Below are positions 54,369 to 62,677 of a DNA stretch of 64,000 bases, piece after piece; position 1 is the stretch's first letter, and every line of letters begins with the position of its first letter. The DNA is taken from positions 30,900 to 94,899 of the forward strand of contig JAUVXJ010000008.1 in assembly GCA_030603665.1 (NCBI GenBank), in the 5' to 3' direction. A program made the position numbers and the translations under genes. Below the pieces are notes generated by a model, which made no database searches, was not told the DNA's origin, and was given only the letters and a program-made list of their open reading frames with translations. The stretch comes from Chloroflexota bacterium. Lineage in GTDB: Bacteria; Chloroflexota; Anaerolineae; UBA7937; B3-Chlor.

Positions 54369-55610
54369 CTACGGCGCCACGCCAGGCAAGTTCACCCAGA
54401 TGGGGCTGGACCAGGCCTGGTGCCCGTTCTCAAGGGTGACCTTGACGTAGTAGTAGTGTGACTCTTCGCCGATCTGCTCCGTTCTCTCGAACCTCAGTGA
54501 CGAAGCCTGCCCTGGCTCCCACGTGACCGAAGCTTCTCCATTGTCTACCAGCTCTACCAGGGAGATGGCGCCGCTCTTGCTCTCGATCTCGCCGCTGAGC
54601 TGTAGAGACTCTCTGGAAGAGAGTACCGTCCCCTGTATCTCTTCGTCCGCAAAGAAGTGAAGGATGATGTCGCCGTGGGTAGTGGCGTAGCTGTGGCGGC
54701 TCAAGAGGGCATCGAATAGGGCGTCGCGGGTCAGTTCCGGGGCTAGGATGGCCGTGATCCCCTGGGGCTGGCCGGCTGCCGCGATGTGATTGTCCGAGCC
54801 CCCTACAATCCCCATCACGTGCCCCATGCCCCAGCCGTTCTCGACGATGTCCGCCTCGTAGTCTCCCCTACGCTGGACGATCTCCACCAACTGGTCATAG
54901 TCGGCGTTCACGGTCGACCAGTCGAAGGGATGTCTCGCGGCCGTGGTGTGATGAGGTATGGTGATCGCAAGATCGGCTCCAGGGAGAGCCTGGAAGAGTT
55001 CCTGGGGCGTATCGGTGCTAGGATCGGTGCAGCGAAGCAGGGGTGTGGCGCTCTCGGTGTTCCGGAAATAGATGTTCCTGTGTCCCCAATCAGGGTAGTC
55101 TGGCCGCGCGGGGCTGCAATGCTCCCCGCATCCATGACTGGCTGTCCATTCGAAGGCGGGGATAGAGACGAAGACGCCCTCCTCCGTGAACTCATCGGCC
55201 ACCTCCAGCGTCACTTGCCACATCCAGTCTTCGAGCAACCGGGCATGGTTGGAGACGGCGATGAAGTCGTGCTGCGTGACTTCCCTGGCCTGGAGATGGG
55301 CCAGTCGCAGCGCTCCGCGACCGAACTCCTCGTGGAAGGCTGCGGTGGTGTGTATCCTGGACGTATGAACGTGAAGATCACCAAAGTAGATGTTGTACGG
55401 GACCGGCGCTGAGGTGGGCGTCGGGGCAGGGACTGGAGTCGAGGTGGGTACCTCTGCGGTGAGAGTGGCGAAGACCTTTCCCGCGACAGTGGTCTCGATA
55501 GACTCGGTCTCAGGGCACGAAGCTGGTGTGGCTTGGCACCCGATGAGGAGTGCGGCCATCATCAGCGATGCCGCAAGACCCTTCAGAAGCTCAGTTCTGC
55601 TGAACTGCAT
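54369..55610 (-). CDS. PHP-domain (DUF3604-like) lipoprotein
   Basis: About 413 residues from ATG 55610 (MQFSRTELL). A lipoprotein signal (LAASLMMAALLIGC) and a Thr/Pro linker lead to a PHP-type metal-dependent hydrolase: NIYFGDLHVHTSRIHTTAA, ITIPHHTT and IVGGSDNHIAAAG are the metal-binding steps. A C-terminal beta domain ends at SSPIWVNLP. Such exported PHP proteins occur with DUF3604 annotations; the substrate is unknown. A consensus promoter lies about 130 bases upstream. Confidence 0.8.
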   Translation of the reverse strand: MQFSRTELLKGLAASLMMAALLIGCQATPASCPETESIETTVAGKVFATLTAEVPTSTPVPAPTPTSAPVPYNIYFGDLHVHTSRIHTTAAFHEEFGRGALRLAHLQAREVTQHDFIAVSNHARLLEDWMWQVTLEVADEFTEEGVFVSIPAFEWTASHGCGEHCSPARPDYPDWGHRNIYFRNTESATPLLRCTDPSTDTPQELFQALPGADLAITIPHHTTAARHPFDWSTVNADYDQLVEIVQRRGDYEADIVENGWGMGHVMGIVGGSDNHIAAAGQPQGITAILAPELTRDALFDALLSRHSYATTHGDIILHFFADEEIQGTVLSSRESLQLSGEIESKSGAISLVELVDNGEASVTWEPGQASSLRFERTEQIGEESHYYYVKVTLENGHQAWSSPIWVNLPGVAP

Positions 55611-55749
55611 AGCAACTCCGTCCCCGGCACGGTTTGGCAGCCTGTGTCTACCAAGCATCATCGTCGAGCATGTCTCACCCCGGTGAACGGCTTGGGGTGC
55701 AACTGGACGAGCGGCAGCCTCGGAGCGCATCCCGGTACCGGGCTGGTAC
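55611..55749 (-). other. leader of the PHP lipoprotein gene
   Basis: About 130 bases of predicted 5' untranslated RNA before the PHP lipoprotein ATG. No riboswitch fold is recognised. Confidence 0.3.
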
Positions 55750-55778
55750 ACTATATCATCCCGTGCGCCCACTGTCAA
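55750..55778 (-). promoter_or_regulatory. strong promoter of the PHP lipoprotein gene
   Basis: On the minus strand TTGACA (55778-55773) and TATAGT (55755-55750) are 17 bases apart, the closest match to the sigma-70 consensus in the window. Confidence 0.65.
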
Positions 55779-55785
55779 GCGGACT

Positions 55786-55815
55786 TTGTTACCGATGGAG
55801 TTCGTGTGTTACAAT
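55786..55815 (+). promoter_or_regulatory. promoter of the translin-like gene
   Basis: TTGTTA (55786-55791) and TACAAT (55810-55815) are 18 bases apart. It is back to back with the promoter of the minus-strand lipoprotein. Confidence 0.5.
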
Positions 55816-55943
55816 CGGGGTGTGAAGATCGCTTCACATGACATCCAGTGGTAGGTCTCGCGCTTCTGCCCGAGGGGGGTCAGGATGGCGGGCTCTGCCG
55901 GGAACAGCCAGCGGAGTCTGGCGATGAGGGGAGGTAGCGAACC

Positions 55944-56609
55944 GTGGACAGGCTGAATGACATCGCTGAGGAGGCTTTGGAGGCATTGGCGTCACGCCAT
56001 AAGACCAGGGAGATGGCGTTGGATCTCTCCCGGCGGCTGATACGCCACTCGGCGAACACCATACGGGCCGTGCACAGGGGCGAGTTCGAAAAGGCGAAAG
56101 AGATGCTGGATGAGGGTCGGGTCGTGGTGGAGCAATTCAATGCTGACCTGGCCGACGAGAGGGGCATCTACGAAGCTGGATACGTGCAAGATGCGCTGAA
56201 GGAGTACGTGGAGGCTTCGATCACCTACGCGTTGCTCGCGGATCAGCCTCTTCCCAGCCCAGGTGAGCTGCGGATCGACTACCCGGCCTACCTCAAGGGC
56301 TTGGCGGAGGCCATGGGCGAGATGAGGCGCGCCATACTGGATCTCATGCGCCAGGGCGACCTGGATAAGGGAGAGGCGCTGCTGAAGATTATGGACGAGG
56401 TATATGGGATCCTGGTCACCGTGGACTACCCCGACGCCATTACCAGGGGGCTCCGACGCACCACAGACATGGTGCGCGGTGTCTTGGAGAGGACGAGGGG
56501 CGATCTGACCATGGCTGTGCGTCAACAGCGGCTTGAGACCACCCTGAGGGAATTCGAGGGTAGATTCCTTGACCGATCCGACGAACAGCAAGGTCCTCAA
56601 GGCCAGTGA
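55944..56609 (+). CDS. translin-family protein
   Basis: 221 residues, almost entirely alpha-helical. REMALDLSRRLIRHSANTIRAVHRGEFEKAKEML, YEAGYVQDALKEYVEASITYALL and YLKGLAEAMGEMRRAILDLMRQGD match the translin/TRAX fold, whose members bind single-stranded nucleic acid and, in TRAX, cut RNA. Archaeal and Chloroflexota homologues are often misnamed haloacid dehalogenase. The acidic site (GIYEAGYVQDALKEYVEA) resembles the TRAX catalytic positions but this needs an alignment. It overlaps the Cas4-like gene. Confidence 0.85.
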   Translation: MDRLNDIAEEALEALASRHKTREMALDLSRRLIRHSANTIRAVHRGEFEKAKEMLDEGRVVVEQFNADLADERGIYEAGYVQDALKEYVEASITYALLADQPLPSPGELRIDYPAYLKGLAEAMGEMRRAILDLMRQGDLDKGEALLKIMDEVYGILVTVDYPDAITRGLRRTTDMVRGVLERTRGDLTMAVRQQRLETTLREFEGRFLDRSDEQQGPQGQ

Positions 56610-56841
56610 GATCGGAAGCTATGCGTACTGTGAGCGAGGTTGGTGGCTGTCCCGGGTGCTGGGATACCGGTCGGCTCATAGGGAGAGCATGGCCTTGGGA
56701 GAGCAGGCTCATCTGAGCCATGGGAGTGCCGTCGTAGCCTCTCACAGGCTGGAGAGGTGGGGATACATCATGGTATTCCTGGGAGTGTCGCTGGGTCTTC
56801 TTACCTTGATCTGGTGGCTCGCCAGCGGAACGGTGGGGTGA
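56569..56841 (+). CDS. N-terminal half of a split Cas4-like membrane nuclease
   Basis: 90 residues. It carries KASEIGSYAYCERGWWLSRVLGYRS, the N-terminal cysteine region of Cas4/Dna2-like (DUF83) nucleases, then an amphipathic region and one membrane helix (YIMVFLGVSLGLLTLIWWLA) before its stop. TTG 56569 is the only long start; it overlaps translin by 41 bases. The remaining nuclease core is in the next gene, in a different frame, four bases on. Confidence 0.65.
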   Translation: MTDPTNSKVLKASEIGSYAYCERGWWLSRVLGYRSAHRESMALGEQAHLSHGSAVVASHRLERWGYIMVFLGVSLGLLTLIWWLASGTVG

Positions 56842-56845
56842 AGCT

Positions 56846-57379
56846 ATGGTGCTCCCCATGGCGCTCTCGCTGTCTGTGGCGGTCCTGCTGCTCGGTGCGG
56901 GCTTGTTCCTGCTGTGGTCCGCCCGAGGGAAGCGGAGGCAGACAGGTGTCCCCATGGGACGGGTCGTCTACGATGATACCGGTGCCTGGCAGGAGTGTCC
57001 TCGCCCACTGTACTCCCGCCGTTATCTGCTCGCGGGCAAGCCCGACTACATCGTCGCCCAGGATGAGAATCTCATACCGGTGGAGGTGAAGCCGCGGCGC
57101 ACCGCTGCGAGGCCGCATCTCTCCGATGTCCTTCAATTGGCCGCTTACTGCCTGCTCATCGAAGACAACTTCGATCGGGCACCTCCCTACGGCATCCTCA
57201 AGTACGCGACGGCCACGTTCCCCGTGGAGTACACGCCTCAGCTTCGCCGCCAGTTGCTGGTCACGATGGAGAGCATGCGGGACGATCTGGATACCGCGGA
57301 GGTTGCCCCGAGTCACAATCATCCCGGGAGGTGCCGGGCTTGCGGCTATCGCGAGCACTGCCGGGTGAGGCTGGACTGA
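56846..57379 (+). CDS. C-terminal half of a split Cas4-like PD-(D/E)XK nuclease
   Basis: 177 residues. It opens with a membrane helix (LSLSVAVLLLGAGLFLLW). The nuclease core has KPDYIVAQDENLIPVEVKPRR, the PD-(D/E)XK site, and LQLAAYCLLIED. The C-terminus has CRACGYREHC, the remaining ligands of the iron-sulfur cluster whose first cysteine (YCERGWW) is in the upstream ORF. A shared cluster would need both products together. No cas gene or repeat array is in the window, so this is a solo Cas4-like protein. Confidence 0.8.
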   Translation: MVLPMALSLSVAVLLLGAGLFLLWSARGKRRQTGVPMGRVVYDDTGAWQECPRPLYSRRYLLAGKPDYIVAQDENLIPVEVKPRRTAARPHLSDVLQLAAYCLLIEDNFDRAPPYGILKYATATFPVEYTPQLRRQLLVTMESMRDDLDTAEVAPSHNHPGRCRACGYREHCRVRLD

Positions 57380-57394
57380 GCGGTGGAGCCGGAC

Positions 57395-58741
57395 CTACTG
57401 CAGACTCTCCATGACTTGCGTTGACGCCTGCCGTGGGGTGCGCTCAGCAGTCAGCACATCCTGCGCCGCCACCTGAAGAGCGCGGGCTATCCTTTCGAAC
57501 TCGGGCGTCGAGGGCCGGTAGAAGGCGTTGGGCAGTTGGCTCTCCAGGAAGTCGATGTAATCGGCAGGCCAGCCGGTGAACCGGAGGGCCGAGGGTCGAG
57601 CGGGCAGGTGGTTCGATGCCTGGGACCATTGGGCCAGGTTCTGGGGGGTCATGAGCCATTCTATCAGTCGCGCAGCCGCTTCCTGGCGGTAGGGCGACTC
57701 GGTGACGATCACGAAGGCCCAGCCTCGACTCATGGTGGCAGAGATGCCGAGTTCTGTGGGCAAGGGAGCGAAATTGGTGTCCTGCAAAACGGGACGGCTG
57801 GTCAGGTACCGCCAGGAACTGATGTGACTGACGGTGACGTTGCCCTCAGTGTATGCCTGCCAACAGTCCTCCAGATCCGAGAGTTCAAGAACTCTTGGCG
57901 GACTGACCTCCCACATCCGTAGCGCATCGTACAGGCGCAGCACCCGGTTGAGAGAAGAACTCTCAAGTGCGGGTCTCCCTTCTTCATCGACGAGCAAACC
58001 ACCGAGGGCCATGTACTGGATGAGGAAGCTATCGTTGACCCGTCCTTCCTCGCCTCCGGCCGGGAAGGTGTAGCTGATAGTTTCGGCGAAGAGGTCCGCC
58101 CAGGTGGCGGGGGGTTCCTCCAGGGCCTCCGTGTAGTAGACCAGGTGCTCGATGTCGGCCTCAAACTGTACGGCCATGAGTTCGCCGTCGAAGGTGCCGG
58201 CTTCATAGACGAAGGGGAAGAGATCCTCTCTCAATTCTTCCGCGATCAATCCTTGGAGGGGTCGGGCGAGCCCCTCTCTGACCAGGGGTTCCAGCTGGAA
58301 GGCGTCAACTATGACCACATCCGGCAGTGTGCTGGGAGCTGCATAGCTCGCAGCGAGGAGGAAATCGACCACGCCGCTCTCGCCGTAGGGAGCCTTGGTA
58401 ACGTATCTCGCTCCAAGGTTCTCGTTGTCAGTCGCGAAAGCCTCGTACTGTCCCTTCAGCACGTTGCTCGCTGTGCTGGTCTCACCGGGCGCGAACTGGG
58501 ATGGGCCCCACACGGTCAGAGTGATGTGGGCGGGCCTGGGCTCTATCGGTGTCGGCGCTGGCGAAGGAGTCGTGGGCACGGTGGTCGTCGAGACGGGAGG
58601 CGGGGTGGCACTCTCGCTGGGGTCGCTGGGTGTGGGAGATGCCGCCAGGCTGCATCCTGTCACCGCGGCGACTAGCAGTGCCGTGAGGATGAGCAGGATG
58701 GTGGCCAGCAGTAGAAGGCGAACGTCCGCTTGTCGAGACAT
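57395..58741 (-). CDS. extracellular solute-binding lipoprotein (ABC sugar type)
   Basis: 448 residues. A lipoprotein signal with lipobox (AAVTGC), a Ser/Thr/Pro linker, then a family 1 extracellular solute-binding fold: TLTVWGPSQFAPG, LPDVVIVDAFQLEPLVREGLARPL and YRQEAAARLIEWLMTPQNLAQWS at the hinge end. It would deliver a sugar or oligosaccharide to an ABC importer, but no permease or ATPase gene is next to it. Confidence 0.88.
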   Translation of the reverse strand: MSRQADVRLLLLATILLILTALLVAAVTGCSLAASPTPSDPSESATPPPVSTTTVPTTPSPAPTPIEPRPAHITLTVWGPSQFAPGETSTASNVLKGQYEAFATDNENLGARYVTKAPYGESGVVDFLLAASYAAPSTLPDVVIVDAFQLEPLVREGLARPLQGLIAEELREDLFPFVYEAGTFDGELMAVQFEADIEHLVYYTEALEEPPATWADLFAETISYTFPAGGEEGRVNDSFLIQYMALGGLLVDEEGRPALESSSLNRVLRLYDALRMWEVSPPRVLELSDLEDCWQAYTEGNVTVSHISSWRYLTSRPVLQDTNFAPLPTELGISATMSRGWAFVIVTESPYRQEAAARLIEWLMTPQNLAQWSQASNHLPARPSALRFTGWPADYIDFLESQLPNAFYRPSTPEFERIARALQVAAQDVLTAERTPRQASTQVMESLQ

Positions 58742-58844
58742 ACGGTTGCCCTTTGGTGTGTGGTGCCTGGCGCGCTCACGCGGAGAATTGCCACATTATA
58801 CTCCAACTGCCCCAACTCTGCAGCTACCGGATGCGAAACCCGTA

Positions 58845-58874
58845 TTGGTGCCCTCCACAGCCATGGGCTATGAT
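58845..58874 (+). promoter_or_regulatory. promoter of the DUF697 GTPase gene
   Basis: TTGGTG (58845-58850) and TATGAT (58869-58874) are 18 bases apart, about 20 bases before GAGGAGG and the ATG at 58902. Confidence 0.5.
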
Positions 58875-58901
58875 CTGGCTTGAACGAATGCGAGGAGGCC
58901 T

Positions 58902-59969
58902 ATGCTCAGGATTCCGGTAGCCTTGGGCGAGTTGAGGAATCTGCTGAAGACCTTTGACAGGGAGAGCCTGTCGCTGGATATCGAGGAGGAGGCGATCTCC
59001 AGGCTGGCCATAGTGGGCCCTGTGAACTCTGGCAAGTCCACGCTGGTCAATCTTCTCTTGGGCGAGCGCGTGTCGCCGGTGACGGCGGTGCCCGGCACGA
59101 CCAAAGAGGTAATCACCCAACGTCTGGGTCCCTTCACTGTCATGGACACGCCTGGGTTTGGCGAGGTAGGCGGCGTGGAGCGGGGAGACACCGCGTTGGA
59201 GGCACTGCGAGAGGCGGATGTGGCGGTACTGCTGTTTGACGGCGCGGCCGGCCTCCGCAAGGGGGACTACGATCTCTATCAGAGACTGAAGGCTGAAAAG
59301 CGTCCCATCGTTGTTGCCTTGAACAAGATTGACTTGATCGGGCAGGACCTGGAGCTCGTCCTGAACGATGCTCAATCCAAGCTGGGAGTGTCCGTGGTCC
59401 CCATATCTGCCAAGAAGGGCACCAACGTGGCCAGCATCTTGTTGCCCAGGATCATCGAGATGCGGCCAGCACTGGCGGTGGCCCTGGGTAGGGAACTGCC
59501 CCTGTACCGGCGGAGAATGGTTCGTAGCGTTATCCGCAATACCAGCATGCTCAATCTCCTCATCGGTATGGAACCGATCCCCTTCCTGGACATACCGCTG
59601 CTTCTGGCCAGTCAGATGCGCATGACGCTGCGCATCGCTACCATCTACGGGGAGAGCATGGGACCTGAGCGCGCCAAGGAACTCATCACCACCATCGCTG
59701 GGGGCGTGCTCCTACGGTACGCCGCCCAGCAGGTGCTCAAGTTCGTTGCGGGCCCAGGGTGGATCATTTCGGGAATGATCGCAGGTGCGGGCACGTGGGC
59801 CATGGGTCAGGTGGCGGTGGCCTACTTTGAGAGTAAGAAGCGGCTGTCAGGGGTCCAGCTGCGGGAGCTGTACCGGCAGCTGTTCAGATTGCCCACACCG
59901 AGAAATCCGTTGCGTTCAATCTCTCACAGGATACGTGGGCTTCTCGCCGGGCTGCGAAGGGGAAGGTAG
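58902..59969 (+). CDS. Era-like GTPase with DUF697 domain
   Basis: 355 residues from ATG 58902 (GAGGAGG three bases upstream). The G domain has GPVNSGKSTLVN (G1), a Thr in PGTTKE (G2), DTPGFGE (G3) and NKIDLI (G4). From about residue 210 a C-terminal part with hydrophobic segments (LGAGTW-like GMIAGAGTWAMGQVAVAYF) matches DUF697, seen in YcjF-type membrane GTPases. It probably binds the membrane; its role is unknown. Confidence 0.88.
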   Translation: MLRIPVALGELRNLLKTFDRESLSLDIEEEAISRLAIVGPVNSGKSTLVNLLLGERVSPVTAVPGTTKEVITQRLGPFTVMDTPGFGEVGGVERGDTALEALREADVAVLLFDGAAGLRKGDYDLYQRLKAEKRPIVVALNKIDLIGQDLELVLNDAQSKLGVSVVPISAKKGTNVASILLPRIIEMRPALAVALGRELPLYRRRMVRSVIRNTSMLNLLIGMEPIPFLDIPLLLASQMRMTLRIATIYGESMGPERAKELITTIAGGVLLRYAAQQVLKFVAGPGWIISGMIAGAGTWAMGQVAVAYFESKKRLSGVQLRELYRQLFRLPTPRNPLRSISHRIRGLLAGLRRGR

Positions 59970-60029
59970 CGTGCACGGCGGCACTCGCCTCGGACCGGGC
60001 GATAGTGTCCCCGGCGCCGGTGGAATGCG

Positions 60030-60986
60030 CTACTCGATCTCACGAGCGTAGGTGACCCAGCGCCACTTCTCTTGGAAGCCGACCTGCTCATACAGGCGCA
60101 TGGCCTCAGTGGGATTGTCGGTGTCGGTTTCAACGGTTACCGATTCCATGCCGGCCGCCTTGAGGTCGCGGAGGCAGGCCAGAAGCAACGCCGAACCCAA
60201 CCCCTGCCGTCGGTGCGTGGCACGGACGCCTAGTATGTTGATATGTCCATCTCTACGTCCGAGGAGCCTGATTCGTTCTTCGCTGATGGAAGAGATGCAG
60301 AATCCGACCACCGTTCCCCTGTCTAGTGCCACGTAGCTCAGACCATCTCGCACGCTGAGTCGCTTGAGCCAGTGCAGCCACTCCTCTTCCTTGACGGGTA
60401 CGTACTCAGGGTCCTCCGCGAAGGCTTCGTTGTAGGCCTCCAGTGCCGACGCGTTGTCGTGTCCCCAGTCGTAGGGGCGCGCCTCGACGTCGCTCGGGAA
60501 CCGCGGCTCTGGCAGGTTCTCCAGAGGCTGGTAGACCAAGTGAGGGTTGTAGCGCATTACTGACAAGCCAAAGCTTTCGCAGATTGCGGTTACGCGCTTG
60601 TGATGGGCCGGACAGTAGGCGATGAACAGGTTGCGTTTGCTCTTCACCTCGCGCCGGCGTTCCGTGGCTTGCTCCCACAGGCGCTCCAGAAGAGGCTTCT
60701 CAATATCCATCTGGCGCCAATCAGGATGGATGGTGATCCCTGTGTAGAAGAGGCTCTGCTCGGGGCCCTCGTCAAGCATCATCTCCGCAAACCCCACGGT
60801 GCGTTGATCGGTGTCTTTGACAACGTATACGTCTCTGTAGGGGTCAAAGCCGGGGACGGCGAAGCTCTCACGCAATTCGGCGACGCTCTTGCCCTGACCC
60901 AGTTGATCGACAGCCTCGGCGGACGCTATCAGATCGGCGATGCCCTGTAGATCTTCTTCTCGATATCTCCTGATCGTCGTGTTCAT
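60030..60986 (-). CDS. tandem GNAT acetyltransferase (MshD-like layout)
   Basis: 318 residues from ATG 60986 (MNTTIRRYREEDL). Two GNAT folds: the first (1-160) is degenerate, with DWRQMDIEKPLLERLWEQA in place of a clear acetyl-CoA loop. The second (165-318) has RATHRRQGLGSALLLACL, a full acetyl-CoA-binding loop, and ETDTDNPTEAMRLYEQVGF at the end. This resembles mycothiol synthase MshD, but such double GNATs have many substrates. Confidence 0.85.
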   Translation of the reverse strand: MNTTIRRYREEDLQGIADLIASAEAVDQLGQGKSVAELRESFAVPGFDPYRDVYVVKDTDQRTVGFAEMMLDEGPEQSLFYTGITIHPDWRQMDIEKPLLERLWEQATERRREVKSKRNLFIAYCPAHHKRVTAICESFGLSVMRYNPHLVYQPLENLPEPRFPSDVEARPYDWGHDNASALEAYNEAFAEDPEYVPVKEEEWLHWLKRLSVRDGLSYVALDRGTVVGFCISSISEERIRLLGRRDGHINILGVRATHRRQGLGSALLLACLRDLKAAGMESVTVETDTDNPTEAMRLYEQVGFQEKWRWVTYAREIE

Positions 60987-61156
60987 GGCTACCAACTTTG
61001 TTGTGTAGTGCTCCACAAGAACAAGAGGAGCCGGTGAACGGTATGGGCACGGCATGTCCGTCTCGATGCAGCCAGGTCAGTACTCTTGAAGGTGACGAGG
61101 GTCGAGGCCATCCCTTTTGTGTCACCAACACCGCGCGGCGCCGGAGACCCAGACTA

Positions 61157-62077
61157 TCACACACGAATCTCCAACGCTGCGGGGATGATCTCGAAAGTGA
61201 GGGGCGTATGACCACAGACTTCACCCTCCACCTGGAGCAGAAGAGGTTCTTCGGAACGCACCTCCACTCGCTTGGCACGATAGGTGTCCACCTGAGGATG
61301 GGTGATGTGGGTCCCATCGTAGACCTTGGGGACCGTCATCAGGAACTCTATCTTGTCGATGTCGCCGATGACGATGACGTCGAAGAGGCCATCGTTGGGA
61401 TCGGCATCCGGGGCCACCTTCATGCCGCCGCCGAAGTACTGACAGTTGGCCACCACGACCGAGTTCGCCACCACACGTATCGGCTCCTGGTCATCGAGTG
61501 TCAACTCGACGGCCTTGTTTCGATAGGCAAACAGGGTGGTGACCAGGCTGGTCAAATAGGGTATGGTGCCTCCCATGAAGTTGGGAGTACGATTCGCTCT
61601 GTGGGCCACCTCTCCGTCGAATCCGCCGCCGCCCACATTGACGAAGTACCTGGTCCTTCTTCCTTCCTCGCTCTGGAACTCCACGAGACCCAGATCCACC
61701 GTCATAGTGCGATCGCCAGTGAGACGCGCACAGGCCTCTCCGTAGTCAGAGGGCACGCCGATGGTGCGCGCAAAATCGCTGCCCCTTCCGGTGATGACCA
61801 CGCCTAGAGTAGCCTCGGCCCGTGTGCCGCCGGGCTCCATAAGGCCGTTGACCACCTCGTTCACAGTTCCGTCGCCGCCTACCGCCACCACCATCTCGTA
61901 CCCTTGGGCGACGCCGTCTCGAGCAAGGTCGGTGGCGTGACCGGGGGCCTCGGTGACGCGGTGGTCGAAGTCCAGACCTAGAGAGCGGAGTTCTTTCTCT
62001 ATCTCCGGCCATGCTCCTTCCGTCTTTCCGCCAGCAGCTACAGGATTCACCACGAACAAACTCTTGTTGGCGCTCAC
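61157..62077 (-). CDS. diacylglycerol kinase family lipid kinase (YegS/DagK-like)
   Basis: 306 residues from GTG 62077 (GAGGAG nine bases upstream). The kinase motifs are LFVVNPVAAGGKT, VVAVGGDGTVNEVVNGL and ITGRGSDFARTIG. The C-terminal beta domain ends PLTFEIIPAALEIRV. The enzyme phosphorylates a lipid such as diacylglycerol or a sphingoid base. It follows the PKD-type lipoprotein by 49 bases on the same strand. Confidence 0.93.
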   Translation of the reverse strand: MSANKSLFVVNPVAAGGKTEGAWPEIEKELRSLGLDFDHRVTEAPGHATDLARDGVAQGYEMVVAVGGDGTVNEVVNGLMEPGGTRAEATLGVVITGRGSDFARTIGVPSDYGEACARLTGDRTMTVDLGLVEFQSEEGRRTRYFVNVGGGGFDGEVAHRANRTPNFMGGTIPYLTSLVTTLFAYRNKAVELTLDDQEPIRVVANSVVVANCQYFGGGMKVAPDADPNDGLFDVIVIGDIDKIEFLMTVPKVYDGTHITHPQVDTYRAKRVEVRSEEPLLLQVEGEVCGHTPLTFEIIPAALEIRV

Positions 62078-62126
62078 TGGATACTTCTCCTCACCCTTTC
62101 GTAACGATTGCAGACCGGACCATCGA

Positions 62127-62522
62127 TCAGGGAACGACAAGGAGCATCATGTCGTCGGTGGCTGACTGCCCCTCATCATCGGTCACCGTGAGTTCGATCA
62201 CCCATTCGCCCAGGTCTTCCTCTCCGATGGGCGACTCTATGGTCCAGACTGCGGCGTCCTCACCTTCCCGCAGTACGCGGTCCACCTCAGTTTCCCGGCC
62301 CTCTGGGGCAGCCGTTACCCTCCAGTGGTAGTAGACGATTCGCCCACCGTCCAGATCGACGGACGAAGAGCCATCGAAAGACACCACCTCCCCGACATGG
62401 ACGATGGCATCTGGGCCAGCGTTGGCTACGGGCGGGGCTTTCGTCACTATAGCGCAGCCCGCCAGAGTCAGTGCCAGACCGATCATTAGAGCGAGTGTGA
62501 GGACCGCGGTTCTTGGTGGCAT
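62127..62522 (-). CDS. PKD-domain lipoprotein
   Basis: 131 residues from ATG 62522. A lipoprotein signal (LALMIGLALTLAGC) is followed by one PKD-like beta-sandwich: ANAGPDAIVHVGEVVSFDGSSSVDLDGG, YYHWRVTAAPEG and WVIELTVTDDEGQSATD. It is a surface binding module only. No enzymatic part is present. Confidence 0.85.
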   Translation of the reverse strand: MPPRTAVLTLALMIGLALTLAGCAIVTKAPPVANAGPDAIVHVGEVVSFDGSSSVDLDGGRIVYYHWRVTAAPEGRETEVDRVLREGEDAAVWTIESPIGEEDLGEWVIELTVTDDEGQSATDDMMLLVVP

Positions 62523-62628
62523 TTGACGCAGATTATAGCCGCCCCCTGGTGTTGTCACAAGGGGAGACGGGTAAGATAGTCGCCTGAACGTGCAGCGAGC
62601 CTCCATAGGTGCCGCAGCAGGTCGTACC

Positions 62629-62658
62629 TTGCCTCGGTGGAATGGGAGATGCTATGAT
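62629..62658 (+). promoter_or_regulatory. promoter of the DDAH-like gene
   Basis: TTGCCT (62629-62634) and TATGAT (62653-62658) are 18 bases apart. The -10 box overlaps an upstream in-frame ATG at 62654, which supports the later start at 62678. Confidence 0.5.
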
Positions 62659-62677
62659 TGGTGCTCGGGAGGGGTTG

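Noticed and set aside
56569..57379. CRISPR-Cas locus
   Set aside because: Only a Cas4-like gene is present; no repeat array and no other cas gene was seen in the window.
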